Assembly: GCA_045652125.1 (NCBI GenBank) | Contig: JAZRTT010000016.1 | Span: 1 to 64,000 of the forward strand | Origin: Avoscillospira sp045652125 | Lineage (GTDB): Bacteria > Bacillota > Clostridia > Oscillospirales > Oscillospiraceae | Length of the DNA stretch: 64,000 nt | Reading direction: 5' to 3' | Shown here: piece by piece, positions 16,494 through 24,828 of the stretch | How positions within the stretch are numbered: the stretch's first letter is position 1 | How the letters are laid out: every line of letters starts with the position of its first letter | Position numbers and translations under genes: made by a program | The notes under the pieces: model-generated | Database searches by the model: none | What the model was told of the DNA's origin: nothing | Seen by the model: the letters and a program-made list of their open reading frames with translations, nothing else

Positions 16494-17141
16494 ATGCTGA
16501 ATTCAAAAGAACTGGATCGGCTGAAGCAGTTGGCAAAGGGGATTGCGGCTCAGTTTGGAAGCAACTGCGAAGTGGTCATCCATGAAATCTCAGAAAACAG
16601 TGCCCGCAGCTCTATTGTGGCCATAGAAAACGGCCATGTTTCCGGAAGAAAAGTGGGCGATGGTCCTTCTCATGTGGTTCTGGAGCAGTTGGGAAAGCGA
16701 CGAAATGACATGCAGGACCAGTTGTGTTATCTGACCAGAACACCGGAGGGGAAGCTGCTGAAATCCTCATCTATGTATATTCGTGACGATGAGGGAAATA
16801 TCAGTGCTATTTTCTGCATAAACTTTGATATTTCCGCTTTGGCTATGGCGGAAAATACCATCCATAATCTGATTCAGGTAGACAATGTTGTCCGCAAGGA
16901 GCCGGAGCGGATCACCCTCAATGTCAATGATCTGCTGGATGACCTGATTCGGCAGGCAGATGAGATGATCGGAAAGCCGGTCCCGCTTATGACGAAAGAG
17001 GATAAGATCAGGGCAGTTCAGTTTCTCAACGGGAACGGTGCCATGCTGATTACCAAATCCGGCGACAAGATCGCCAGACACTTCGCCATTTCAAAATACA
17101 CGCTGTATTCTTATTTAGACAGTAAAACAGGAGGTAACTGA
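16494..17141 (+). CDS. YheO/DauR-like PAS-HTH transcriptional regulator
   Basis: 215 residues. The N-terminal half (about 15-120, with FGSNCEVVIHEI and a DEGNISAIFCINFDIS strand) is a YheO-type PAS-like sensor. The C-terminal about 155-212 is an atypical HTH (KIRAVQFLNGNGAMLITKSGDKIARHFAIS-KYTLYSYL). DauR of this family represses D-arginine catabolism. Here it is divergent from ygeY-ygeW-arcC and co-transcribed with two PLP enzymes (next start 1 nt after its stop), so it probably senses an intermediate of that pathway. Strong AGGAGGTG site. Confidence 0.85.
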   Translation: MLNSKELDRLKQLAKGIAAQFGSNCEVVIHEISENSARSSIVAIENGHVSGRKVGDGPSHVVLEQLGKRRNDMQDQLCYLTRTPEGKLLKSSSMYIRDDEGNISAIFCINFDISALAMAENTIHNLIQVDNVVRKEPERITLNVNDLLDDLIRQADEMIGKPVPLMTKEDKIRAVQFLNGNGAMLITKSGDKIARHFAISKYTLYSYLDSKTGGN

Positions 17142-17142
17142 T

Positions 17143-18618
17143 ATGATCAACCTGCAAATCCATCGCGAGGGTCTTGCCAATAATATTCAGAAAGCCAAAG
17201 AGAATAATGTCATCATTCCTACCATTGCCCAGATGCAGAACCCTGATCTGATCCCCGAAAAGATCAAGGCGAAGCTGTCTCAAACCGGGCTGTGGGCTGT
17301 GGATCCGGTAAACCTGTTCCGGGTCAACTGGCACAATGAGGCAAAGGAGTCCGGCGGTCTGTATCAGAAGATTCCCAATTATGTGGAAATTCCCTCCGCC
17401 ATTTCCGGTGTGCCTTGTCGTATCATTGCCATGGCAGGCAAGTGGTTTCCAACTGGCTGCCATAAAGTAGGTGCTTCTTTTGGCTGCCTGGTGCCCCGGC
17501 TGGTCACAGGCCAGTTCGATGCCACCTATCACCATGCGGTGTGGCCTTCCACCGGTAACTATTGCCGCGGCGGTGCGTTCAATTCCAAACTGCTTGCCTG
17601 TGATTCTGTGGCTATTTTGCCGCAGGATATGTCCCGGGAGCGGTTTGAATGGCTGCAAACCATTGCCGGACAGATCATTGCCACTCCCGGCTGCGAATCC
17701 AATGTCAAGGAGATCTTTGACAAGACTTGGGAACTGAAACAGGATCCTACCATGATGATTTTCAATCAGTTTGCCGAAATGGGCAACCCTCTGTGGCACT
17801 ACAATGTCACGGGCTATGCTTTGGCAGAACTGTTTGAAGGAGTCAAGAAGCCTGGGCAGAACTTTGCCGGTGCCTGCTTCACCTCCGGTTCTGCAGGAAC
17901 CATGTCTGCAGGTGATTTGCTGAAAGAGCGGTATCCCCATCTGAAGTTGGGCGTGGGCGAAGCGCTTCAGTGTCCCACCATTCTCAACAACGGCTTCGGC
18001 GGCCACCGTATCGAAGGCATTGGCGACAAGCACATCCCGTGGGTACATAATGTGAAAAACACCGATATGGCAATTGCCATTGACGATGAAGATTCTCAGC
18101 GGCTTCTGCGGCTGTTCAACACGCCGGAGGGCCAAAAGTATCTGAAGGAAGAACTTCACTGCACCGACGAGCAGATTGAAAAGTTTACATGGATGGGCAT
18201 TTCCGGCATTGCCAATGTTCTTTGCTGCATTAAGATGGCAAAATATTACGAACTGACACAGAACGATGTGGTGGCGACGGTTCTGACCGACTCGGCTGAT
18301 ATGTACAAATCCAGAGTGGCAGAACTCAATGAAATGTACGGAGCATATTCTGTTGTGGAAGCAGCAAAGGACCATGGTCTGCATATGTTGGGACTAAAGA
18401 CCGACAACCTGTTGGAACTGACTTATGCGGAGCGGAAGCGCGTCCACAACCTGAAGTATTACACTTGGGTGGAGCAGCAGGGAATGGAGACCGAGGACCT
18501 GAATGCTCAATGGTACGATACCGCCGGCACATGGGATGCGGTCCATGCACAGGCCAAAGAACTGGATGAACTGATCTGTGCCTTTAATGACGAGGTTGGC
18601 ATTCTGAAAAACCTGTAA
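17143..18618 (+). CDS. fold-type-II PLP-dependent lyase-like enzyme, substrate unknown
   Basis: 491 residues, larger than cysteine synthase or YgeX (about 400). The PLP lysine is probably K108 in TGCHKVGASFG, equivalent to the SxKxRGA motif of the family, and PSTGNYCRGGAF (135-146) matches the Asn loop that holds the PLP ring. A glycine-rich phosphate loop may be TSGSAGTMSAGD (about 247-258). It is preceded by AGGAGGTAAC and coupled to the regulator. Position suggests a role in breaking down a diamino acid such as 2,3-diaminopropionate, the job of YgeX elsewhere, but it is not an obvious YgeX orthologue. Confidence 0.75.
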   Translation: MINLQIHREGLANNIQKAKENNVIIPTIAQMQNPDLIPEKIKAKLSQTGLWAVDPVNLFRVNWHNEAKESGGLYQKIPNYVEIPSAISGVPCRIIAMAGKWFPTGCHKVGASFGCLVPRLVTGQFDATYHHAVWPSTGNYCRGGAFNSKLLACDSVAILPQDMSRERFEWLQTIAGQIIATPGCESNVKEIFDKTWELKQDPTMMIFNQFAEMGNPLWHYNVTGYALAELFEGVKKPGQNFAGACFTSGSAGTMSAGDLLKERYPHLKLGVGEALQCPTILNNGFGGHRIEGIGDKHIPWVHNVKNTDMAIAIDDEDSQRLLRLFNTPEGQKYLKEELHCTDEQIEKFTWMGISGIANVLCCIKMAKYYELTQNDVVATVLTDSADMYKSRVAELNEMYGAYSVVEAAKDHGLHMLGLKTDNLLELTYAERKRVHNLKYYTWVEQQGMETEDLNAQWYDTAGTWDAVHAQAKELDELICAFNDEVGILKNL

Positions 18619-18623
18619 ATATC

Positions 18624-18660
18624 CCGAAAAGGGGAAGGGGATCCCCCTTCCTCTTTTCTT
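18624..18660 (+). terminator. hairpin between the two PLP genes
   Basis: GAAAAGGGGAAGGGG and the complementary CCCCCTTCCTCTTTTC flank GAT, followed by TTTTGG. It could be a partial terminator setting the ratio of the two PLP enzymes. Confidence 0.6.
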
Positions 18661-18679
18661 TTGGACTGGAGGAAGCTTT

Positions 18680-19915
18680 ATGAGAAATGTGAAATACGGC
18701 AAATGTGTCAGATGCGGAAAAACTTACGAGGCCACACCGGATTTGACCAATTGCAGCTGCGGTGGGATTCTGGAAATCGTCTATGACTACGAATACATCC
18801 GATCCGTTTTGACAAAGGAAACGCTCAAAAACAGAGAAAAGCCCACCATGTGGCGGTATCGGGAGCTGCTTCCCGTGGAAGAAAATACTCCGGAGCCTCC
18901 TCTGCGGGTGGGATGGTCACCGCTGTACGAAGCGCCCCGCCTTGCAAAGGAACTGGGAATCGCCAAACTCTATATAAAGGATGATGGCCTCAATCCCACG
19001 GCCTCTCTCAAGGATCGGGCATCCTCCATGGCGGTTGCCAAGGCCAGGGAAGCCGGGGCAAAGGTGATCGCCTGCTCGTCTACCGGCAATGCGGCGTCTT
19101 CTCTGGCAGGCAATGCCGCTGCCGCCGGGCTGGAGACCTACATTTTTGTCCCGTCCCGGGCTCCTAAAGGCAAAGTGGCGCAGCTGATGACCTTCGGTGC
19201 CCATGTGGTATCTGTGCTGGGATCGTATGAGGAAACCTTTGAACTGAGCAAGGCTGCCATTGAAAAATGGGGCTGGTACAACCGAAATGCAGCCATTAAC
19301 CCTTATCTTTCCGAAGGGAAAAAGACGGTCTCGCTGGAGATCATGGAGCAGTTAAACTGGCAGGTACCGGACTATATCGCCATTTCTGTGGGGGATGGCT
19401 GTACCATTGCAGGGCTTTGGAAAGGTCTGAAAGACCTGTATGCCATCGGCTTTATTGATCGGCTGCCCCGACTGATCTCTGCACAGGCAGAGGGCTGCTG
19501 CCCCCTGAACCGTGCCATTGAAGAAGGGGAGGATTGGCGTCCTATGGAGGAAAATACACTGGCGGATTCCATTGCCGTGGGTGTGCCGAGAAATGCAGAC
19601 AAAGCTTTGATGGCCATTCGGGAATCCAACGGTTTGGTGGTCAATGTCTCCGACGAGGAAATTATGGCGGCACAGAAATTACTGGGCAGGACCTGCGGTG
19701 TTTTCGGGGAGCCTGCCGGGGTGACGGGTGCGGCCGGCCTGAAGAAACTCTGCGGGCAGGGAAAGATTCCGGCTGATGCTACGGTGGTTTCTGTGGTCAC
19801 AGGAAACGGACTCAAAGATGTGGCCAATGCCATAAACGCCTGCGGCGAACCGATCTGTTTGCCCAACGATATGGATTTGCTCCAAAAAGCTTTCCGGGAA
19901 CAGGGATTGCTGTAA
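18680..19915 (+). CDS. threonine synthase-like PLP enzyme
   Basis: 411 residues. The N-terminus has a zinc-ribbon-like C9-x2-C12...C25-x-C27 motif, and NPTASLKDRAS carries the PLP lysine K111; STGNAASSLAGNAAAAG and VSVVTGNGLKD are typical of threonine synthases. The sequence fits ThrC in length and order. However, it is separated from other threonine genes and co-located with ygeY/ygeW/arcC and another PLP lyase, so it may act on phosphoserine-like or diamino-acid substrates rather than homoserine phosphate. GGAGG 7 nt upstream. Confidence 0.78.
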   Translation: MRNVKYGKCVRCGKTYEATPDLTNCSCGGILEIVYDYEYIRSVLTKETLKNREKPTMWRYRELLPVEENTPEPPLRVGWSPLYEAPRLAKELGIAKLYIKDDGLNPTASLKDRASSMAVAKAREAGAKVIACSSTGNAASSLAGNAAAAGLETYIFVPSRAPKGKVAQLMTFGAHVVSVLGSYEETFELSKAAIEKWGWYNRNAAINPYLSEGKKTVSLEIMEQLNWQVPDYIAISVGDGCTIAGLWKGLKDLYAIGFIDRLPRLISAQAEGCCPLNRAIEEGEDWRPMEENTLADSIAVGVPRNADKALMAIRESNGLVVNVSDEEIMAAQKLLGRTCGVFGEPAGVTGAAGLKKLCGQGKIPADATVVSVVTGNGLKDVANAINACGEPICLPNDMDLLQKAFREQGLL

Positions 19916-19916
19916 G

Positions 19917-20100
19917 ATTACGCAAAAACGGATGTTTCTTTTTTTGCGAAAGAGCGACCAAACGGTGTATAAACAGGGGTAAGAACGACCAAAAGTAATG
20001 TGTTTACTTCCAACGACAAATTGTGAAAGATTTTTTCATACTTTTTTCCTTCATCAAATTCTGATTTGTCTGTACTATAGCAGAGAATGAAACTGCTTTC
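19917..20100. other. gene-free stretch with weak hairpin
   Basis: About 180 nt without a credible gene. CGCAAAAA...TTTTTGCG (about 19921-19948) could be a weak terminator for the threonine-synthase-like gene. The rest is AT-rich and leads into the hairpin array. Confidence 0.4.
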
Positions 20101-20270
20101 AATGATATATCGCTTTGCGATATGATATACGGCTTACGCCGTATGATATACTTGCTTTGCAAGCATGATATAATACCCGTTCCTTCATATGCCGAAGGCA
20201 TATATCATCGCACAACAGTGAGATATCATATCGAAGATATATCACCCGTTCCGATAGGAACGGATATCAT
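20100..20270. repeat. array of short hairpins separated by ATGATAT
   Basis: Six compact inverted repeats follow each other: ATATCGC-TTT-GCGATAT (20107-20123), ATACGGC/GCCGTAT, CTTGC-TTT-GCAAG, ATATGCC-GAA-GGCATAT, ATATC-GAA-GATAT and CCGTTCC-GATA-GGAACGG. They are joined by ATGATAT-like linkers. Stems differ in sequence while the linkers are conserved, so this is not a CRISPR or a simple tandem repeat. It resembles a REP-like, structure-conserved dispersed element; identity unknown to me. Confidence 0.7.
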
Positions 20271-20316
20271 TGAAAAAGAGAACTTTTGTCTTGGTAGACA
20301 AAAGTTCTCTTTTTCA
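20271..20316. repeat. 21-bp perfect inverted repeat
   Basis: The arm 20271-20291 is exactly complementary to 20296-20316 around a TGGT loop. With T- and A-rich ends it is a potential bidirectional terminator and seems to be the right end of the hairpin array. Confidence 0.75.
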
Positions 20317-20335
20317 TGGTGCGCGAAGCGGGACT
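20317..20335 (-). repeat. copy of the tRNA-Leu 3' end
   Basis: 19 nt (20317-20335) match the 3' end of the tRNA-Leu gene including CCA (20509-20527) with a single mismatch. The copy is followed (minus-strand sense) by a terminator-like hairpin, as is the real tRNA. It looks like an att-type duplication or a decayed tRNA end. Confidence 0.55.
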
Positions 20336-20409
20336 ACGTCCTCGCAAGCTTTATATCGCTCGCTTCCGTATAAATGCGAAAGCTCACTCATGCCGCTGCT
20401 CGTCCTTTT

Positions 20410-20431
20410 CCCAACGGGCAGGCCCGTTGGG
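20410..20431. repeat. 10-bp perfect hairpin
   Basis: CCCAACGGGC and GCCCGTTGGG with a 2-nt gap, inside the 190-nt segment between the two tRNA 3'-end copies. No gene is seen in this segment. Confidence 0.5.
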
Positions 20432-20471
20432 AGCCCTATGTTTTGGCGACTTCGCGTCTGTCACCCCACAC

Positions 20472-20509
20472 AAAAAATCACCGTCACCCCAAAGGGTAAC
20501 GGTGATTTT
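20472..20509 (-). terminator. tRNA-Leu terminator
   Basis: On the minus strand AAAATCACCGTTACCC pairs with GGGTGACGGTGATTTT and a T-run follows, directly after the encoded CCA. Confidence 0.85.
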
Positions 20510-20596
20510 GGTGCGCGAGGCGGGACTTGAACCCGCACGTCCGGAGTGGACACTAGAACCTGAATCTAGCGAGTCTGCCAATTCCACCACTCGCGC
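20509..20596 (-). tRNA. tRNA-Leu (CAG anticodon)
   Basis: 88 nt including an encoded CCA. The 7-bp acceptor stem GCGCGAG/CTCGCGC is formed by 20590-20596 and 20513-20519. The anticodon loop is TTCAGGT between CTAGA and TCTAG, giving anticodon CAG. A long variable arm of the class II type and a GTTCAAGTC T-loop are present. Confidence 0.95.
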
Positions 20597-20733
20597 AACT
20601 GTGCATTTCTCAATGCGAGTAGTATATTAACATACGAAGGTGGATTTGTCAACCGATTTTTCAAAAAATTTGCATGGTTTTGGCACAGACGTCCTTCCCG
20701 GGAGCGGATTGTGATTGCTGTGGGACAACGCTG

Positions 20734-22116
20734 TTATACAGATTGGAAGATGGCCTTCATGCCCCGATAAGTCATATAGCAATCCAGCTTGGCTACGGTT
20801 TCGTAAGGTGCGTGCATAGCCAATACCGGTACGCCGGCATCCAGCGTATCAATGTTCCGCTTGGCCATAAATTTGGCAACAGTGCCACCGCCGCCGACAT
20901 CGTTTTTTCCAAGTTCAGCCATCTGCCACATGATACCGTTTTCATTAAACAGCTTACGCACCCAGCCGACTACCTCGGCAGAAGCATCGGACGCACCGCC
21001 TTTACCGCCGGAACCGGTGTATTTGCAAAGCCCCACACCATAGTTGAGATAGGCGCTGTTGCGGCGCTCGTAGACCTCGGAGAAATTGGGATCGTAGGCA
21101 GCGGTTACATCGGCGGACAGGCAGAAGGAATGGGCATAGCAGGTTCGCAGATCGGTACCCTGCGTTTTGCACATTTGCTCCATAAACAGGTCAAATGCCT
21201 CGGACTGCATGCCGGATACGCCGTCAGAGCCGATCTCTTCCTTGTCGGCAAAAATGCAGACTGCCGTTTTTTCGGGTACATCCAGATCGAGCAGAGCCGA
21301 CAGCTCCGCATAAGCACAGACCCGATCATCGTGGCCATAGGCACCGATGAGAGAGCGGTCAAAGCCCAATTCTCTGGCATTGGCAGCAGGAACGGCCTCC
21401 AGTTCGGCAGAGATAAAGTCCTCCTCCACCACACCGTATTTCTCGTGGAGCAAATTCAGCACAGCCAGCTTCACGCGGTCAGAGCCTTCTTCATTCAGCG
21501 GACGGCTGCCCACTAATATATTGAGTGTCTCAGAGGGGATCGCTTCCCCCAGAGGCTTTTTGTTCTGTTCTTTTCCCAGATGAGGCAGCAGGTCGTTGAT
21601 GACAAATTGAGGATCTCCGGGATCGCTGCCAATGGAGACTTTTACAACAGAGCCGTCACCCCGAATGATGACACCGCGGAGCTCCAATGGTATGGTGACC
21701 CATTGATATTTGCGGATTCCACCGTAGTGATGGGTCTTGAGGTAAGCCAGTTCGCTCTCCTCATAAAGGGGGCTGGGCTTCAGATCCAATCGGGGGGCAT
21801 CCGTATGGGCGGCACCGATATTAACACCCTCACAGAGATTCTTTTTGCCAATCACAGCCAGCATGATTCCTTTGCCCCGGTTGACCACATAGACTTTTTT
21901 TCCGGGTTCCAGAGCCATGCCGGGCACATATTCCACAAAGCCCTTGGCCTGTGCCAGCGTAATGGTATAGTCTACGCAGTCCCGTTCGGTTTTTCCATTA
22001 TCCAAAAATTTCAGGTAATTTTTGGAATAAGTTTCCATTTCAGCTTCCTCGGCAGGGGAGAGACGGTCGTAGCCGTTCTTGGGGTGATAGAGTAACGTAT
22101 CTCGCAGGTTGCTCAT
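20734..22116 (-). CDS. M18-family aminopeptidase
   Basis: 460-residue zinc aminopeptidase of the aspartyl aminopeptidase family (intracellular peptide turnover). Visible metal and catalytic regions are IGAAHTDAPRLDLKPSPLYE, ADKEEIGSDG, GAYGHDDRVCAY and the C-terminal VLAMHAPYET. Length is typical. GGAGGGT precedes the ATG, which overlaps the upstream coaE stop (ATGA). It is last gene of a minus-strand run rlmA-prfA-sua5-coaE-M18. Confidence 0.92.
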   Translation of the reverse strand: MSNLRDTLLYHPKNGYDRLSPAEEAEMETYSKNYLKFLDNGKTERDCVDYTITLAQAKGFVEYVPGMALEPGKKVYVVNRGKGIMLAVIGKKNLCEGVNIGAAHTDAPRLDLKPSPLYEESELAYLKTHHYGGIRKYQWVTIPLELRGVIIRGDGSVVKVSIGSDPGDPQFVINDLLPHLGKEQNKKPLGEAIPSETLNILVGSRPLNEEGSDRVKLAVLNLLHEKYGVVEEDFISAELEAVPAANARELGFDRSLIGAYGHDDRVCAYAELSALLDLDVPEKTAVCIFADKEEIGSDGVSGMQSEAFDLFMEQMCKTQGTDLRTCYAHSFCLSADVTAAYDPNFSEVYERRNSAYLNYGVGLCKYTGSGGKGGASDASAEVVGWVRKLFNENGIMWQMAELGKNDVGGGGTVAKFMAKRNIDTLDAGVPVLAMHAPYETVAKLDCYMTYRGMKAIFQSV

Positions 22117-22712
22117 TTAAGAGGACCCTCCTTCAGTAGTGTTTGAAAAATGGTAGAGCAGCGGGCCATAAAGTCTGCGGCACTGCCATCTTGGTTTTCT
22201 ATGGTAAGGCCGCAGACTGCGGCAAATGCCTCATTGGGCTTCTGTGCCCGGATTCGGCAGCGTGCATAATGTTCGGAGATATTTTCCCGGGCCATAAGAC
22301 GGGCGATTCGAACCTCTTCCGGGGCAGTAATGGCTACCGTGTGTGTGCAAAGAGCGGCAAGACCGCTTTCCGCGAGACCGATGGCGTCAATGGCACAGGG
22401 ATTCGGGGCATGGTCGGCGAGCGTGATTTTTACGCTGTCGGTGATAAAAGGCCAAACGATTTGATTCAGGCGGTTTAATGCATCCGGGTCGCCAAAGACC
22501 TGCTGCCCCAGAACTTTCCGCTGCAATTGACCGTCTGTTACCACATCGGGGAAGGCACGGGCAATGGCTTGCACCATGTCCTGATTTGTTTCCAGCAGTT
22601 GGTGGTACAGGGCATCACAGTCGATGACATGAACGCCAAGTGCTTCCAGCACCTGTAAAGCGGTGGTCTTACCGCACCCGGTGCCGCCGGTGATTCCGAT
22701 AACAGTCTGCAT
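22113..22712 (-). CDS. coaE: dephospho-CoA kinase
   Basis: 199 residues; last step of coenzyme A synthesis, phosphorylating the 3'-OH of dephospho-CoA. P-loop GGTGCGKTT (9-17), the CoA-site DCDALYHQLL (about 31-40) and a lid region rich in R (VRIARLMARENISEHYARCRIRAQ). It begins 2 nt after the sua5-type gene and overlaps the M18 gene by 4 nt. Confidence 0.93.
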   Translation of the reverse strand: MQTVIGITGGTGCGKTTALQVLEALGVHVIDCDALYHQLLETNQDMVQAIARAFPDVVTDGQLQRKVLGQQVFGDPDALNRLNQIVWPFITDSVKITLADHAPNPCAIDAIGLAESGLAALCTHTVAITAPEEVRIARLMARENISEHYARCRIRAQKPNEAFAAVCGLTIENQDGSAADFMARCSTIFQTLLKEGPLK

Positions 22713-22714
22713 GG

Positions 22715-23740
22715 CTACACCTCAATGATGTGAAAACCTGCGGCTTTTTTCAGCCGGTTTTCCACGGCAAGACCCAGACCGTGCCCCTGGGGACATTGTG
22801 CCCAGATTTCTGTGACCGATGTATCGTCAAAGGTGCGAAGGGCTTCAAATACGTGGCGGGCCTGTTCAGCCGGGTCGCAGATATGGCCTAAATCGTGAAC
22901 AATATGGCAGGGGAACTGATTGGTAAATTCGTGGAAACAGATGATACCGGCGTTCCGGGAACTATGGCTGCGGATATATTCTGCTGTTTTTTCCGGTGTG
23001 CCGGTCACTACGGTCACAGGTGCTTTTGGGGCATAGTGGCGGTAGGCCATGCCGGGAGCTTTGGGCTTTTCTCCGGGAGCCAGTTTGCCAACAACAGCCT
23101 TGTCCACATCTACATGGCCGAGGATTTCTTCCAACGATTCCAAAGGCAGTCCGCCGGGGCGAAGAAGCCTGGGTGGGATACAGGTCAGATCGATGATGGT
23201 GCTTTCCACACCGACACCGCAGGGGCCGCCGTCCACGATGCCGTCAATGCGGCCGTCCATGTCCTCTATCATGTGCTGTACCGTAGTGGGGCTGGGCCTG
23301 CCGGAACGGTTTCCGGAGGGTGCGGCAATGGGCACATCGGCCCGGCGGATGATCTCCAGCGTTACGGGATGGTCGGGACAGCGGACTCCGACGGTGGAGA
23401 GTCCGCCGGTGGTGGTCATGGGGACACACTCCTGCTTTTCCAGAATCATGGTCAGAGGGCCAGGCCAAAACCTGGCAGCCAGCGTGTAGGCTGTTTCGGG
23501 GATGTTTTTGCAGTAGCGGGTCAGCCAGCCGACTTCGGGGATATGGATGATAAGGGGGTTATCCTGGGGACGGCCTTTGGCCGCATAGATTTTGCGGCAG
23601 GCATCTTCATCCAAAGCGTTGGCACCCAGCCCATACACGGTTTCTGTTGGGATACCCAGCAAACCGCCGTTGTGAATAATGGCAGCGGCCTGATCATATT
23701 GTTCCCCGGAAAGGGGAGAAGAAAATAGAATTGTTTGCAT
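22715..23740 (-). CDS. L-threonylcarbamoyladenylate synthase (Sua5 type)
   Basis: 341 residues: N-terminal YrdC/Sua5 catalytic domain (GLLGIPTETVYGLGANA near 26-42, KGRPQDNPLIIHI, APSGNRSGRPSPT) plus the C-terminal Sua5 domain joined by the KAPGMAYRHYAPKAPV linker. It makes the activated intermediate for t6A37 modification of ANN-decoding tRNAs. The ATG at 23740 with AAAAGAGA upstream is preferred; a TTG at 23764 overlapping the prfA stop is the alternative. Confidence 0.93.
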   Translation of the reverse strand: MQTILFSSPLSGEQYDQAAAIIHNGGLLGIPTETVYGLGANALDEDACRKIYAAKGRPQDNPLIIHIPEVGWLTRYCKNIPETAYTLAARFWPGPLTMILEKQECVPMTTTGGLSTVGVRCPDHPVTLEIIRRADVPIAAPSGNRSGRPSPTTVQHMIEDMDGRIDGIVDGGPCGVGVESTIIDLTCIPPRLLRPGGLPLESLEEILGHVDVDKAVVGKLAPGEKPKAPGMAYRHYAPKAPVTVVTGTPEKTAEYIRSHSSRNAGIICFHEFTNQFPCHIVHDLGHICDPAEQARHVFEALRTFDDTSVTEIWAQCPQGHGLGLAVENRLKKAAGFHIIEV

Positions 23741-23760
23741 ATATGTCTCTTTTCTGTCGG

Positions 23761-24828
23761 TCAACTGTTTTGCTGCAGTTTTTCGGCCTGATCGGCGGTG
23801 ATCAGGGCGTCAATGATCTCATCCAGATCCCCATCCATGATGCTGTCGATCTGATACAGGGTCAGACCGATGCGATGATCGGTGACTCTTCCCTGCGGAA
23901 AGTTATAGGTGCGGATCCGCTCGTTGCGCATGCCGGTTCCAACCTGACTGCGTCTTTGGTCGGAGAATTCGCCGCTGATTCTGGCTTGTTCGATCTCGTA
24001 GAGCTTGGAGGCCAGCATCTGCATACATTTTTCCCGGTTCTGCACCTGACTGCGTTCCTCCTGACAGGCCACCACGATACCGGTGGGCTTGTGGATGAGC
24101 CGGACAGCAGAGGAGGTTTTGTTGACGTGCTGGCCGCCGGCACCGGAGGCACGGTAGACCTGCATTTCCACATCCTCCGGACGGATATCCACATCTACCG
24201 TGTCCATCTCCGGTAAAACGGCTACAGTAGCCGTAGAGGTATGCACACGTCCGCCGGATTCCGTTTCCGGTACCCGCTGCACCCGATGGACACCGGATTC
24301 GAATTTCAGACGGGAATAGGCACCGTCGCCGGTGATAATAAAGTCTGCTTCCTTGACACCGCCCAACTCGGTTTCATTGTAGTTGAGCAGCTCTACCCGA
24401 AAGCCGTGCTTGTCGGCATACATGGTGTACATCCGATAAAGGGAGTGGGCAAACAGGGCACTTTCCTCGCCGCCCACACCGCCGCGAATCTCCACAATGA
24501 CGTTTTTATCATCATTGGGGTCACGGGGCAGAAGGAGAATCTTCAGCTGCTGCTCCAGTTCTTCCAGCAGTTTTTTCGACTGGGTGAATTCCTCCTGACA
24601 TAGTTCCCGCAGTTCCGGATCCAGTGTACCGTCCAGCATATCCCGAAGATCCTTCTGTTCCTGCTTTGTTTTTTTATAAATACGGAAGGCCTCCACCACA
24701 GGTTCCAGCTGCTTTTGTTCCCGGAGCAGCTTGGTGGCAGTTTTAGGGTCGTTATAGAAATCCGGCTGCAAAGCCCGTTCCGCCATTTCGGCAAAACGTT
24801 CCTCCACCAGCTGCAGTTTATCCAGCAT
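23761..24828 (-). CDS. prfA: peptide chain release factor 1
   Basis: 355 residues; recognises UAA and UAG on the ribosome. The universal GGQ motif is at 231-233 (RASGAGGQHVNKTSSAVRL), followed by EERSQVQNREK. The RF1-typical HRVQRVPETESGGRVHTSTATVA region is present, and there is no RF2 SPF pattern or programmed frameshift. It overlaps the upstream rlmA gene by 11 nt. In many Firmicutes prfA is next to prmC; here the neighbour is an rRNA methyltransferase. Confidence 0.95.
   Translation of the reverse strand: MLDKLQLVEERFAEMAERALQPDFYNDPKTATKLLREQKQLEPVVEAFRIYKKTKQEQKDLRDMLDGTLDPELRELCQEEFTQSKKLLEELEQQLKILLLPRDPNDDKNVIVEIRGGVGGEESALFAHSLYRMYTMYADKHGFRVELLNYNETELGGVKEADFIITGDGAYSRLKFESGVHRVQRVPETESGGRVHTSTATVAVLPEMDTVDVDIRPEDVEMQVYRASGAGGQHVNKTSSAVRLIHKPTGIVVACQEERSQVQNREKCMQMLASKLYEIEQARISGEFSDQRRSQVGTGMRNERIRTYNFPQGRVTDHRIGLTLYQIDSIMDGDLDEIIDALITADQAEKLQQNS

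Noticed and set aside
20100..20270. CRISPR array
   Set aside because: The hairpin stems differ, units are short (about 20-25 nt), there are no equal-length spacers and no cas genes.
20316..20630. Plus-strand reading frame through the tRNA-Leu region (GLEPARPEW-type peptide)
   Set aside because: It is the antisense translation of the tRNA gene and its 3'-end copy, a well-known false gene.
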